Shown: positions 1 through 9,680, counted from the stretch's first letter. The stretch is 64,000 bases of DNA from VXLM01 sp965242665 (GCA_965242665.1 OZ251484.1:558001-622000); one strand, 5' to 3'. Notes: generated by a model not told the origin, from the sequence alone. Program-made: numbers and translations.

Positions 1-84
1 GCGGCCGGAGAAGAGGACGGTCTTGAACTCTAGGGTCGAGTCTTCGCCGAGTCTGATGCGGCGCGTGAAGTCTTGGTCTGACAT
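1..84 (-). CDS. N-terminus of an AlbA_2 (Schlafen-like) domain protein, cut by the window edge
   Basis: An ATG on the minus strand at 84 opens a frame that runs off the window after 28 codons. The visible part contains GEDSTLEFK followed by TVLF, which resembles the opening of the AlbA_2/Schlafen-type putative DNA-binding domain that usually precedes a divergent ATPase or winged-helix region. It lies 91 bases downstream of the ABC ATPase gene and in the same direction, so the two may be co-transcribed. The rest of the gene is outside the window, so domain content beyond the first strand and helix cannot be judged. Confidence 0.55.
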   Translation of the reverse strand, partial: MSDQDFTRRIRLGEDSTLEFKTVLFSGR

Positions 85-175
85 CGTTTGCTTCGTCCGA
101 TTTCGCCCTCACCTTGGAATGAGTTGGGTTGTATAGTGAAAGTGAACGCGTGCAGGTTGCGCTGCCAACGGCAGA

Positions 176-886
176 CTACGCAGTATCGCCCCCGAGCCCA
201 TCGTCTATCACGAGGCCGTCTTTCATGCGCACGATACGGTCGGCGATCTCTCCGACTTCCCTCGAGTGGGTGACGATTACGAAGGTTTCCCCGCTGTCCT
301 TGTTGAGTTGTATCATCAAGTCCATGACCTCGTTCGCGGTTTCGCTGTCGAGGTCGCCCGTTGGTTCGTCTGCCCAAACGATGGCCGGACGGTTGACGAG
401 TGCGCGCGCGATGGTGACACGCTGGCGCTGTCCGCCGGAGAGCTCCGCAGGGAGATGGTTCGCGCGCTCGGATAGGCCGACCTGTTCGAGAAGATCGAGA
501 GACCGCCTTCTAGCCTCCTTGGAGCTGATGCCGGAGACGAGGAGGGGCATCTCGACGTTCTCCACGGCGCTCAGCACCGGCAAGAGGTTGTAGAGCTGGA
601 AGACGAAGCCCATGCGCCGCGCGCGGTAGTCGCTCCTCTCATCGTCCGGCAAGTCGTGAATCACCTGCCCATCGATGACGACCGTGCCCGAGTCGATGTC
701 GTCCAGTCCAGACAGGCAATTGAGGGTGGTAGTCTTTCCGCAGCCGCTGGGTCCCATGATCGCTACCATTTCGCCGCGCTTGACTTGAAGGTCGATTCCT
801 CGGAGGGCCGATACGGTAATCGCCCCGGTGCTGTATGTCTTCTGGATGCCAGTCGCGTTGACGATGTATCCGTTCTCTTCAGTCAT
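176..886 (-). CDS. ABC transporter ATP-binding protein, MacB/LolD type
   Basis: This is the ATPase subunit of an ABC exporter or lipoprotein-release type system, acting at the cytoplasmic face of the membrane. Visible motifs are Walker A (GPSGCGKTT), the Q-loop region (FVFQLYNLLPVLSAVENVEMP, typical of the MacB/LolD/FtsE group, here quoted only in part: QLYNLLP), the signature LSGGQRQR and Walker B with catalytic Glu (VWADEPTGDLD). I chose the ATG at 886 because GAGAGG precedes it; an upstream in-frame ATG would add 24 residues that do not look like this family. At 236 residues it has the normal length. No cognate FtsX/MacB permease is next to it in the window. Confidence 0.9.
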   Translation of the reverse strand: MTEENGYIVNATGIQKTYSTGAITVSALRGIDLQVKRGEMVAIMGPSGCGKTTTLNCLSGLDDIDSGTVVIDGQVIHDLPDDERSDYRARRMGFVFQLYNLLPVLSAVENVEMPLLVSGISSKEARRRSLDLLEQVGLSERANHLPAELSGGQRQRVTIARALVNRPAIVWADEPTGDLDSETANEVMDLMIQLNKDSGETFVIVTHSREVGEIADRIVRMKDGLVIDDGLGGDTA

Positions 887-997
887 GTTGTTACCTCTCG
901 AACGATCCGCGTGTTGTTCAATGAGTTGGTCGGTCCATATTGATGATACGCTAGTCACCCCCGTCGGGTCAAACGGTAGAGATCCTGCTTCCTGCTC

Positions 998-2089
998 CTA
1001 CGATGGGTAGAGGCGCTGGAGGTTTCCGCCGAGAATCGCTTCCCGGTCTTCGTCGGTGAGGAAATCGCATTGCGTTTGGAAGAGGAAGAGGGACTGCTTG
1101 TAGGTCACAGTGCGCTCACATGCGGGCATGTCCGAACCCCACACCAGGCTTTCTGCTCCTACTTCGTCCACCAGCTGGCGCACGACCTCATGGATTTCTG
1201 GGTTGTACGGCGGAAACTCGAAGTCGGAGTTCATGATATGGAGCATGAGCTCGATATGCCAATCAGGCAGGCTGATGAGCTCGACGGTGCTCTTTGGTAT
1301 GCAGAAGCGGTCCGGATGGCCGCGCAAGGTGCTGATCTGATTCAGTCCGTGCGTCAGAACGCAGGGGATTCCGGGGTGGTTCTTGGCCCACGTGAGGATG
1401 TCATCGAGTTCGCGGAAGTATGCTTCCGTGATGTCTCGTCGGTACTCTCCAGCGTACCAGTGGATTGGGATGCCGAGATCCGCCGCCGCCTGCCACAACG
1501 GCTCGAAGGAAGCGTCGTTGATATTGTTGGCGAAGTTCGTATGGACGAATCCGCCGGTGGAGAAGTAGAGACCCTTGAATCCCAGATCCGTGACCTCATG
1601 CACGAGCCGCTCGACTTGGCCCGGTGCGCCGGCTCTCCACTCGTCCACCTGGGCCAGAGCGACGAAGCGATCAGGAAACTTCCGGACGCACTGGGACAGG
1701 AAGTCGTCGAGTCTGCCGTAGATGCGGTCATGTTGGAGCACTGCGCGGTCGACGCCTGCGTAGTCCATCTGGGCAACCATGTATTCGGGGGACGAGGACA
1801 TGTCCTGCAGGGTTGGAGGCATCCACTGGATGTAGTAATCTTCCCCGTCGGCGGTAAGCTCGACGCGCCCGAATTCGCCGATGCGAAAGTCGACGTCGGG
1901 TTGGTAGCTAACGCCGTCTGCTTCGCCTGCGAGGAGTGACGCGTCGATCCTCGCTCCGTCGCGGGAGCGCCGAATGCCCTGCTTGTGAAAGCGGACATGA
2001 TATTGGTGCTCGGCAAGCCGCATCCGCATGATGCCGCGGTCCTCGCCAAGCGGCGGAAAGCAATGAGCGTGCGCGTCGAAAACGGTCAT
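998..2089 (-). CDS. Amidohydrolase family 2 (ACMSD-like TIM-barrel) metal-dependent hydrolase
   Basis: A predicted soluble enzyme of the amidohydrolase_2 family, which contains decarboxylases and hydrolases of carboxylic acids. The metal ligand pattern is visible: HxH at the start (FDAHAHC), a histidine in IPIHWYAG, another in VLTHGLN, and the aspartate in VWGSDMP near the C-terminus. The ATG at 2089 is preceded by AGGAGG at eight bases, which decides it over an in-frame ATG 22 codons upstream. It is 363 residues long, normal for the family. The ABC ATPase gene starts 111 bases downstream. The substrate cannot be deduced. Confidence 0.85.
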   Translation of the reverse strand: MTVFDAHAHCFPPLGEDRGIMRMRLAEHQYHVRFHKQGIRRSRDGARIDASLLAGEADGVSYQPDVDFRIGEFGRVELTADGEDYYIQWMPPTLQDMSSSPEYMVAQMDYAGVDRAVLQHDRIYGRLDDFLSQCVRKFPDRFVALAQVDEWRAGAPGQVERLVHEVTDLGFKGLYFSTGGFVHTNFANNINDASFEPLWQAAADLGIPIHWYAGEYRRDITEAYFRELDDILTWAKNHPGIPCVLTHGLNQISTLRGHPDRFCIPKSTVELISLPDWHIELMLHIMNSDFEFPPYNPEIHEVVRQLVDEVGAESLVWGSDMPACERTVTYKQSLFLFQTQCDFLTDEDREAILGGNLQRLYPS

Positions 2090-2280
2090 CGGATGGGCCT
2101 CCTTGCGGCTGCGCGGGTTGTGCATAAGTGTAGGCATCGTTGAGCCCCGCGTCAAACGATGTTTTTGGGCGGGATCCGCTTGCTTCGTCCGCGCGCGCCG
2201 CCCCCTATCGGAAGCCGTAAACCCCGCCCGCCGTCCGTCCCGTACTCGAAGGAACCGAACCCCTACCGCCCCCTCACGTC

Positions 2281-2300
2281 ATTCCCGCGAAGGCGGGAAT
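2281..2300. repeat. REP/dRS3-like palindrome, GAAG loop
   Basis: A 20-bp palindrome with two 8-bp arms (ATTCCCGC and GCGGGAAT) around a four-base loop GAAG. It is the only structure seen in the 377-base gap between the amidohydrolase and the methyltransferase-HNH gene. The pattern fits the Neisseria dRS3 form (ATTCCC, eight variable bases, GGGAAT). The same palindrome recurs more than a dozen times in this window. Confidence 0.85.
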
Positions 2301-2466
2301 CTAGCGATCTACGTCCGCCGCGCATTCAGTTGAAGAGAACAGAATGTCTGTGGTGCCGCGTATCTCTTGGCTATGCACCCCCTACCGTCCCCTCACATCC
2401 ACCGCGTACACGCAGCCTACATTTGTGCGATTGCGACTACCACACGGCCTTTGTGCAATCCGTCCC

Positions 2467-3798
2467 CTACTTCCATTTCCCGTCGCGTTCGTACCACACC
2501 ATTTCCATCCGACCCTCCTCTATCCGCTGCTCCTGCAACTCGCGCAGCGACCACTTCTTCCCCTTCTTCAGGTTGCACGGCCCGCACAACAACCCGAAGT
2601 TCGTAATCACCTCCCGCCCCTTCTTGTCCTTCGGCTTCCGATGGTCGACTTGCAAATAGTCCGGGTGATGAGGCACCCACCCGCAGCCCAAGCACACCAT
2701 GCCGTCCATCTTCAGCAACCACGCCTTCGCTTCCGCCGTGGACAACTTCGGCTCCTGCGGCCCCGGCGACTCGAGTAGCAGCTCTGGCGCGGCATACTCC
2801 CCGTCGTCTGTTCGCTCGGGGGGCTCCGTCAGAACGCGGACGATGTCGTTCCACGCCATGCTCCCGTTGATGACCTCGTTGTGCAACCGATCGAAGATTA
2901 CCTCCCCCGCCTCTTCTCGGATGTCTATCCCTATCCACTGGCGGCCAAGCTGTTCGGCAGCAACGCACGTCGTCGCGCAGCCTGCGAACGGATCGAGCAC
3001 GAGGTCGCCCGGATTCGACGACGCCTCAATGATACGTTTGTACAGGGCGAGAGGTTTCTGGGTAGGGTATCCAACGCGCTCGTTAGACACGCTTAGCGAA
3101 GGTATATCTGTCCACCAGTCCTCAATAACTTTCCCCTTCGCAAGTTGTTCTTCCATCCCTGTCTTGTAATCCCCACCCTTCCCCTTCCTCGCAAGGCTCC
3201 CTCCCCCACCCATCGTAAACCTACCCGTGTACGGAACCCTAACCTCATCACGATTGAACGCGGCTGCATTCGACTTGACATAGAACAAGATGATGTCGTG
3301 CTTTCGAGGGAACCACCGCTTGGTATTTGCCGGACCCGTGTATGCCCAGACAATCTCGTTCCGGAAGTTCCTCCGTCCGAAGATGGCGTCCATCATGGCC
3401 TTCAGGTAGTGCGACGCGGTCGGGTCGCAGTGCAGGTAGATGCTCCCGCTATCCTTCAACACCCGGTGCATCTCCAACATCCGCACGGCCATGAAGCACA
3501 GGAACGCTCCCATATCGTCGCCCGCCGACTCGTTCGCGTGGAGGATCGAGTTGTACAGCTTGGGATGCTCTCCCCCAATCTGCTTGATCCAATCGTCGTG
3601 GACGTCGTCGTCCCAGTTCCAGACGTCCTTGAACTCGACGTTGGCGCCGGCCTTCGTCGTACCCTCGAACGCGGGCACCCCCTTGTTGAACGGCGGGTCG
3701 GTTGCGATGAGGTCGACACTCTTGGAATCCAACCCCCGCAGTACTGGCAGGTTGTCTTCGAGGAAGAGGGTTCGGTTGAGGGATGCAGTGTTCGTCAT
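2467..3798 (-). CDS. Site-specific DNA methyltransferase fused to an HNH nuclease (copy A)
   Basis: Predicted adenine-N6 or cytosine-N4 methyltransferase of the beta class: catalytic DPPF at residues 34-37 comes before the AdoMet loop DPFAGCATT at 269-277. After a Pro/Glu-rich linker there is a C-terminal zinc HNH module, with CxxC at 369-372, DH at 385-386, an Asn near 400 and CxxC at 405-408. One chain could thus carry modification and cleavage, as in type IIG/IIC enzymes; this is inference. The AdoMet loop has Ala where the related copy at 62533-63873 has Gly (GCGTT). The start has AAGGA four bases upstream. It stands alone, with no partner R-M gene, and has two paralogues at 42471-43919 and 62533-63873. 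Confidence 0.88.
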   Translation of the reverse strand: MTNTASLNRTLFLEDNLPVLRGLDSKSVDLIATDPPFNKGVPAFEGTTKAGANVEFKDVWNWDDDVHDDWIKQIGGEHPKLYNSILHANESAGDDMGAFLCFMAVRMLEMHRVLKDSGSIYLHCDPTASHYLKAMMDAIFGRRNFRNEIVWAYTGPANTKRWFPRKHDIILFYVKSNAAAFNRDEVRVPYTGRFTMGGGGSLARKGKGGDYKTGMEEQLAKGKVIEDWWTDIPSLSVSNERVGYPTQKPLALYKRIIEASSNPGDLVLDPFAGCATTCVAAEQLGRQWIGIDIREEAGEVIFDRLHNEVINGSMAWNDIVRVLTEPPERTDDGEYAAPELLLESPGPQEPKLSTAEAKAWLLKMDGMVCLGCGWVPHHPDYLQVDHRKPKDKKGREVITNFGLLCGPCNLKKGKKWSLRELQEQRIEEGRMEMVWYERDGKWK

Positions 3799-4034
3799 GG
3801 TATCCTTCCTACTTGGATTCGCATCCTATTTTGAATCTTCTGTCGACGATATGTAAAGAGAGCCCTTGGGTTCGTTCTTCGGGCAGTCTATGTCCAACGA
3901 GCATAGTACATTCGTTTCTTTTGTGCAAGCGCGGGTTGTGCGGAGTTTCGTCAAAGCCGAGCGATCCCACTCCCGCGCCCCCCAGCGATGACACGCCAGG
4001 AACGGCCGACGCCGCTTCCGCCAGAGTCCTGTGT

Positions 4035-5546
4035 TCACGGTAACCGCTGCTCTCCCATGATCGAGTCTGCCGAGTAGATGCGATACTGCGTCTGCTTGCC
4101 CGGCGAGACGTGGACGACCTCCCAGGCGACCCGCCCCTCTGGGGTAATCTCCATGATCTTGAACGGACGGGGATCAGGACGAAAGTTGCTGCCGTACAGT
4201 ACGAGCGTATTGCCGTTCGGCAATCGTTCGACGCTGGAGCAGCAGACCGAAAAGATCGGAGGGTTGTGGCGGAATTGCCATACCGCCCGAGCCGTCTTCC
4301 CCGTATGATCGAGTTCCAGCTCGAGCGGACGAGAGTATTGGCCTCCCTCTTCGTTCGGACGATCGTTGCCGTTGTCGAACAAGAGGATGTTGCCATTTTC
4401 CAACTGGGCCGCCGTGTGCTGTTCGTAGAAGCGGTCCGTCGGATCTGGGAAGGTGAAGTCGCTCCCGGGCCCGCCGAGCCGCCATTGGATTGACCGAAAG
4501 TCCGGCGAGATCGAGACGATCTGGTCGAGGTGGCGGAGACTCAAGATGATGCTGCCGTCCGGGGCCGCGACGACAGAGTTTCCATGGCTCCAATCTTGTA
4601 CCGATCGATCACGGTCGCACCCGCCCCACAACGGGAAACCAGGCAGCCTCCGGTCGGAATCCGGCTCGGTCCTATCGGACGGCGAAATGTGGTCGAAGAT
4701 GTTCCATACGATCTCGTTGCCGCGCGTCTCCTGATTCCATATTCCTATGGTGTCTCCCTCCTGAGGATGGAGCGGATCTCCGTACCCCTCCCAAAGGATG
4801 TCGCGCGAAAGGTACATGATCCGACCGTCCGGCAGGATCTGCACCTCGTGATGGATGGGGCTAAACGGCGAGCACTCTCCGACGAGCAGATCGACCTCTC
4901 GCCCCATCGGATCGATTTCCACAAGTCCCATGCTCGTCGTGCCGCCCTGAAACCCTGCGACGTACACGATATTTCCATTCGGTTTCCGTGCCATCGCTTC
5001 CGGCTGTCGACCATCGCCATCGGACGCCTTGTAGTACCACACCACATGCCCCTCTCCATCGAACGCCGCCAGACCGAAGAAACCGGACTGACGGTAATCC
5101 ATGAAGGTAATGGGGCGAGTCGGCTTTCCCCCCAGCACAGTGAAGCGCGCAGCCGCAAGCGCGTCCGGAAGCGGCCCCGTCTGGAAGACGCCCGCGGGTC
5201 CGGGAATGGTCTCGCCGGCCAGATTGGTGCCGAACACTTGGTAACGGTAGGTCGAATCCGCACGCAGCCTCACCGCGTGAATAGTGTAATCGGCGCTGTT
5301 CGACTGAGCAGGCTGAGAACGAAACCGTCCGTGTGCATCGTTCCAATACTCGGCGTACACGTACCCAGGCGCGTCCACGACGCCGGTGATCCAAGCGATG
5401 AGCGAGTTGTCTGGCTGGAAGCGCACTTCCGCGGAGAGCGGCGTCGGCGGAGCCGCAGGAGTGGGCGTCGGCGTGTTGGGAGGCGCTCCCCCTCCGCACG
5501 CCATGGCGATGAGCAAGAGAACCCATGAGAACGCGCTGACTCGCAC
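4035..5546 (-). CDS. Arylsulfotransferase-like (ASST) beta-propeller lipoprotein 1
   Basis: A predicted exported lipoprotein. From the GTG at 5546 the signal peptide ends in a lipobox (LIAMAC), followed by a TPTPTP linker, a fibronectin-like strand region and an ASST-type beta-propeller. The family signatures DWSHGNS and QHTAAQLENGNILLFDNGN (quoted in part: ENGNILLFDNGN) are present. ASST enzymes transfer sulfuryl groups between phenols; the two histidines in these signatures are retained here. The start is uncertain: an ATG at 5618 would overlap the upstream gene by 44 bases and would bury the signal peptide. The paralogue just upstream (5575-7089) ends 28 bases before this start, so the two form an operon. 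Confidence 0.75.
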   Translation of the reverse strand: MRVSAFSWVLLLIAMACGGGAPPNTPTPTPAAPPTPLSAEVRFQPDNSLIAWITGVVDAPGYVYAEYWNDAHGRFRSQPAQSNSADYTIHAVRLRADSTYRYQVFGTNLAGETIPGPAGVFQTGPLPDALAAARFTVLGGKPTRPITFMDYRQSGFFGLAAFDGEGHVVWYYKASDGDGRQPEAMARKPNGNIVYVAGFQGGTTSMGLVEIDPMGREVDLLVGECSPFSPIHHEVQILPDGRIMYLSRDILWEGYGDPLHPQEGDTIGIWNQETRGNEIVWNIFDHISPSDRTEPDSDRRLPGFPLWGGCDRDRSVQDWSHGNSVVAAPDGSIILSLRHLDQIVSISPDFRSIQWRLGGPGSDFTFPDPTDRFYEQHTAAQLENGNILLFDNGNDRPNEEGGQYSRPLELELDHTGKTARAVWQFRHNPPIFSVCCSSVERLPNGNTLVLYGSNFRPDPRPFKIMEITPEGRVAWEVVHVSPGKQTQYRIYSADSIMGEQRLP

Positions 5547-5574
5547 CCCTAGGATAAGCAGAGCAGATCCTCTC

Positions 5575-7089
5575 CTACTCGATGACGAGGGTCTCACCCA
5601 TGACGGAGTCGAGAGCATAGGCCCGAAAGCTGCCCTGCATCCGAGGGCCGCTGATCTCCGCCTTGAAGACCTCCGCGCCGGAGGGCGCCACTTCTACCAC
5701 AACACGCGGATCCGTAACGAAATTCAAGAGCGTGTTCCCGTTTTCCAGACGGTACGCGCTGCTGCGGTTCACCGCATACAAGTCGGGGCTATGCCGATAC
5801 TCCCACACCTTGCGCGCGACGAGATCATAGTCGTTGAGTGCAAGCTCGAGGGCGCGAGAGTAGGAGCCGCCTTCATCCTCCGGCCGATTGCGTCCGTTGT
5901 CGAACATGAGGATATTTCCGTTGGAGAGCTGCTGCGCCGTATGCTGTCGGTAGAATCGGTCGGACGGATCCTCGAACGTGAATGTGCTGTTGGGCCCGCC
6001 GAGGCTCCATTCGACTCGCTGGAAATCGGGGGATATCGATAATACCTGGCTGAGGTTGGGAATAGACACGATGATGTTTTCGCGCGGCCCAATTTGCAGC
6101 GAGTTCGCCCCCGTCCAGCGAATCGGAGGAGTATGCTCCTGCAGGGTCACCTCATTGGGATACGATGCGATCGTGCCTGTTCCCCATCCTCCCCGCACGT
6201 CCGTCCCGATGCGGTCGAATGCGTTCCAGAGCTCCTCCGAGAGACCGGTCGCTTGATCCCACGCCCGCAGAGACAGCCCCTCGACGAGCGTCTCCGCCGC
6301 GCCGCCGTGAGCGGTATCGTCAATGACGCGGTACGTCCACGCTGCGTACAAGATTCGACCGTCCGGCATCGACGTCAACGCCCGATGAGGATAGCCGTTG
6401 ACCGGGCCCGCCGCCAGATTGTCCACGATCTCTCCCGTCGGAGCGACCTCGCGGATACAACAAATGTTGAACGGGTTGTTGAGGTGATACACCAAGTTGA
6501 AGTTCGGCTTCTGAATCGCCCCTCCCGTTGGATAGGGAATGTCCTCGAACGGGTTCGGGCTCTCATAGTACCAAACGATTTGAGCCTCTCCGTCCAGCAT
6601 GAAGAAGTAACTGCCCTCGATCTCGCGGTGGTCGAGCAGGAGCAGATCCGACGACGGCGTTCCCTGCGCGTCGATCTCCAGAGTGGAAAGCGCCGGTGGA
6701 AGTTCGCCCGTCGTGAACTCGCCTGCGTCGCTTCTCGATTCGTTCCCTTCTCCGTCCACGGCCACGACCGTGTACGAGTACATAGTACTTGGCCGCAGAC
6801 GGAGCACGGAAACCACGTGCTCGCTTGCACGACCATCGTTGCGCGCCGTGCGGAACTTCCCCGCCTCTTCGTTCTCGTATTCGACGAAGACGAACCCGTC
6901 CCGATCCAGAGTGATCGATACCTCCGCGATCAAAGCGTTGCCGGGAGAAATTCGCACGGAATGACTCTCGACCCGCGGCGGCGCAGTCTGGCCGTCCCCG
7001 CACCCAACTCCTGCAAAACCCAGCAGCGCGCACGCTCCCAAGAACGCGAAAACGCCGCCCATTCGTCCGACAAGCGACTCTGAACGCAT
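5575..7089 (-). CDS. Arylsulfotransferase-like (ASST) beta-propeller lipoprotein 2, HxN histidine replaced
   Basis: A tandem paralogue of the downstream gene, with the same order: lipoprotein signal peptide (lipobox FAGVGC), a fibronectin-like segment, then the ASST propeller with QHTAQQLSNG and NILMFDNGRNRPEDEGGSYS (family motif DNGxxRP). The region that reads WSHGN in the neighbour reads WTGAN here, so the histidine at that position is missing. It may be a non-catalytic or altered propeller; this is inference. ATG at 7089 has GGAGG close upstream; an in-frame ATG 58 codons earlier is rejected because it would put a signal peptide in mid-protein. Length is 504 residues. Confidence 0.78.
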   Translation of the reverse strand: MRSESLVGRMGGVFAFLGACALLGFAGVGCGDGQTAPPRVESHSVRISPGNALIAEVSITLDRDGFVFVEYENEEAGKFRTARNDGRASEHVVSVLRLRPSTMYSYTVVAVDGEGNESRSDAGEFTTGELPPALSTLEIDAQGTPSSDLLLLDHREIEGSYFFMLDGEAQIVWYYESPNPFEDIPYPTGGAIQKPNFNLVYHLNNPFNICCIREVAPTGEIVDNLAAGPVNGYPHRALTSMPDGRILYAAWTYRVIDDTAHGGAAETLVEGLSLRAWDQATGLSEELWNAFDRIGTDVRGGWGTGTIASYPNEVTLQEHTPPIRWTGANSLQIGPRENIIVSIPNLSQVLSISPDFQRVEWSLGGPNSTFTFEDPSDRFYRQHTAQQLSNGNILMFDNGRNRPEDEGGSYSRALELALNDYDLVARKVWEYRHSPDLYAVNRSSAYRLENGNTLLNFVTDPRVVVEVAPSGAEVFKAEISGPRMQGSFRAYALDSVMGETLVIE

Positions 7090-7273
7090 TTCCCTCCTAT
7101 CCTTTCCAACGGCACTTTGTGATAGATTGTTGCAAGATACGCCGCAAATCTCAAGTGCCCGCCGTGCGAGTGAATCAGCCGCCGCAAAACCAAACCCGCC
7201 CTGCCGTTCGTAGATAATAATGGGTGGCACACGTTCGATCATCGCAAGTTTACCCTGATCCACGGATTAGGGG

Positions 7274-7303
7274 TTGACATCGAAGTCCGCAAGGGTTCAT
7301 AAT
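7274..7303 (+). promoter_or_regulatory. Probable sigma-70-type promoter for the peptide ABC operon
   Basis: TTGACA at 7274-7279 and CATAAT at 7298-7303 are separated by 18 bases and lie 120 bases upstream of the binding-protein start. The -35 box is a perfect consensus. Confidence 0.6.
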
Positions 7304-7423
7304 TCCCTAGCGGTTAATGATTCGGCAACGGCCCGTTCGCCAAGCGGTAGGGATTTGCGCGAGTCCTTGACGAAACGCTGCCAAGAGTACACTCGAGGAA
7401 ACATTGAGAGGAAGGAGAGGTGA

Positions 7424-9607
7424 ATGATCACCAAGAATTTGAGGCTAATCGGATTTGCCGCGTTGGCTGTGATGCTCTTCACGGTCCTCGCGTGCAGCAG
7501 CAGCGACGACACAACAGACGATGCTACCGCTGCACCGGCCGCGACAACGGCTCCTGCGCCGGCCGCGGCTCCAGCTCCGGAACCGACTGCCGCTCCGGCG
7601 GCTCCAGCGCCAGCGGCCCCGGAGCCGACAGCCATGCCGGAGGCCCCGAACGACTTCGCGGGCACCTTCACTGGCAGCTTCGTTTGGGAGGGCCCCATGC
7701 CGACCGAGTTCAGCGAAGCTCCGATGCTCGCAAGCATGGTCGCCGCAGGCACGATCCCGCCAGTCGAAGAACGGCTTCCCAACGCCGATGACGTCATGGT
7801 CGTACCAGTCGTCGACCGCATCGGAGACTACGGCGGAACCTGGCGCCGCGCCTTCACCGGCCCGAACGACGGCCAAAACGCCGACCGACTCATGATGGAC
7901 ATGGTGCTCTACTACGACCTCAACGGCACCGACATCATCCCCAACGTGGCCAAGGGTTATGAAGTCAGCAACGACGGCCTCGTCTACACGCTGAACCTGC
8001 GCGAAGGCATGAAGTGGTCGGACGGCACGCCGTTCACGGCCATGGACTTCGAGTGGCACTTCAACAACGTCATCATCGACGAAGAGATCAACCCAACCCG
8101 CGATGGGCAGATCGGATGGTCCGGCGTACAGGTCGATGCCATAACCGCAGTCGACGATTACACCGTCTCCGTTACCCTGAGAGAGCGCAAGGACGGCTTC
8201 CTCGACTCCCTCGCCAACTACACCACCGGCGGATGGACGCTCCACGGCCGAATCGCCGACGGAATGTACGGCCCGACGCACTACCTCAAGACCATCCATC
8301 GGCGGTTCGCGGAAGACACGGCCGCATACGACGCGATGGTCTCCGACGCCGGATATGAGAACTGGATCACCTTCTTCAAGGACCGATCCAGTCCCCTCAA
8401 GAGCACCGACACTCCCGTCATCTCCCCCTGGAAGATGACCAGCCCCATCACCGCAGAGATCTACGAGTGGGAGCGCAACCCCTACTACTGGGCAGTCGAC
8501 CCGGCAGGCAACCAGCTTCCGTACATCGACAAGATCTCGATGACGCTGACCGGCGACAAGGAAATCCTGAACCTCAGGGCATCCGCCGGCGAGATCGACT
8601 TCCAGCACCGCCATATCGAGATGGCAAAGGTGCCCGTCTTCATCCAGGAAGGTGACCGGGCGAACATCGAAGTCCAGTTCTGGGGCTCGCACGGAGCCGT
8701 CGGGATCTCCATCAACAACTCCTACGGCGAAGGCGACGTCGGCTACGAGGTGGACGAAGAAGTCAAGAAGTGGATCAACAACTTCGAGTTCCGCAAGGCC
8801 ATGTCTCTCGCCATCGACAGGAACAAGATCAACGAAGTGATGTTCCTCGGGCAAGGCGACATCTCGCAGCCCGTCTTCTCGAAGGGTCATCCCTTCTACC
8901 CAGGCGACGACTATGCCCAGAAGTACACTGAGTACGACCCCGAGGAGTCCATGCGCATCCTCGACAGCATCGGTCTGGTCGACGCTGACGGCAACGGCGT
9001 CCGCGACCGCACGGACGGCAGAGGCGACCTGGTCTTCATCATGGACTACGCCGCCGAGTACTTCGTAGCATACGATGTGCTCGCAGAGCTGTTGGAAGAG
9101 GATCTCGCGGCCGTTGGCATCAAGGTCGCGCTCAACGCGATGGACGTCAGCCTGTTCGAGACGCGGCGCAACGAGAACACCGGCATCCTGATGGCGGGCG
9201 GTCTCATGTCTGCGCGGTGGCCGAACCTCCTCGACCGATGGCACGAGCACGGCAGCGCCTACCGAGCGTGGTACACCGGCGGACGGGACGTCTACTCGGA
9301 GAACGCCATCGCCGTCGCGCCAACCGACCCCAACATCCTGAAACTAGCAGACCTGGCGGATGAGGCCGTCAAGTTCCGGTACGCCCAACGGCGAGACATC
9401 TACATAGAGGGTCAACAGGTCTTCATCGACAACCTCTACGGCATCGGCGCCGTCGGAAACACGCCGGCCTTCAATGGGGTCATCGTGAAGAAGCGGTACT
9501 TCATGAACGTACCTGCACAGGCCCCCAACGAGTCCCCGCTGCAGAACCCGGGCATCGCCCGAACCGTCCAGTTCTTCATGGAAGGCGGGAAGAACGACTC
9601 CGAGTAG
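7424..9607 (+). CDS. ABC transporter substrate-binding lipoprotein, family 5 (peptide/oligosaccharide type)
   Basis: The extracytoplasmic binding protein of a Dpp/Opp-type importer. A signal peptide ends in the lipobox TVLAC at residue 24 and is followed by a Ser/Asp patch and a long Ala/Pro/Thr linker. The SBP_bac_5 core is recognisable from GYEVSNDGLVYTLNLREGMK (part: LREGMKWSDGTPF), FRKAMSLAIDRNKI and the closing lobe. At 727 residues it is longer than the usual 500-600, partly through the linker and an N-terminal extension (residues 60-125). GGAGAGGTGA directly precedes the ATG. Two permease genes follow, but no ATPase gene is present, so the nucleotide-binding subunits must be encoded elsewhere. 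The ligand is unknown. Confidence 0.9.
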   Translation: MITKNLRLIGFAALAVMLFTVLACSSSDDTTDDATAAPAATTAPAPAAAPAPEPTAAPAAPAPAAPEPTAMPEAPNDFAGTFTGSFVWEGPMPTEFSEAPMLASMVAAGTIPPVEERLPNADDVMVVPVVDRIGDYGGTWRRAFTGPNDGQNADRLMMDMVLYYDLNGTDIIPNVAKGYEVSNDGLVYTLNLREGMKWSDGTPFTAMDFEWHFNNVIIDEEINPTRDGQIGWSGVQVDAITAVDDYTVSVTLRERKDGFLDSLANYTTGGWTLHGRIADGMYGPTHYLKTIHRRFAEDTAAYDAMVSDAGYENWITFFKDRSSPLKSTDTPVISPWKMTSPITAEIYEWERNPYYWAVDPAGNQLPYIDKISMTLTGDKEILNLRASAGEIDFQHRHIEMAKVPVFIQEGDRANIEVQFWGSHGAVGISINNSYGEGDVGYEVDEEVKKWINNFEFRKAMSLAIDRNKINEVMFLGQGDISQPVFSKGHPFYPGDDYAQKYTEYDPEESMRILDSIGLVDADGNGVRDRTDGRGDLVFIMDYAAEYFVAYDVLAELLEEDLAAVGIKVALNAMDVSLFETRRNENTGILMAGGLMSARWPNLLDRWHEHGSAYRAWYTGGRDVYSENAIAVAPTDPNILKLADLADEAVKFRYAQRRDIYIEGQQVFIDNLYGIGAVGNTPAFNGVIVKKRYFMNVPAQAPNESPLQNPGIARTVQFFMEGGKNDSE

Positions 9608-9649
9608 GAACCCTCGGGAACCTGCTTGAAGGGTATTGACCGCACAAGA

Positions 9650-9680
9650 GGGCACCCTGTCCGCGGATGGGGTGCCCTTT
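9650..9680 (+). terminator. Intra-operon hairpin after the binding-protein gene
   Basis: Arms GGGCACCC (9650-9657) and GGGTGCCC (9670-9677) form an 8-bp stem with a 12-base loop, followed by only TTT. It starts 42 bases after the binding-protein stop. Such hairpins commonly raise binding-protein mRNA over permease mRNA. Confidence 0.6.

Noticed and set aside
7445..9250. A 601-codon open frame antisense to the peptide-binding protein gene
   Set aside because: The plus-strand frame has a signal peptide, ribosome site and clear family motifs; the antisense frame has a composition expected from GC-rich codon shadowing and no family features.
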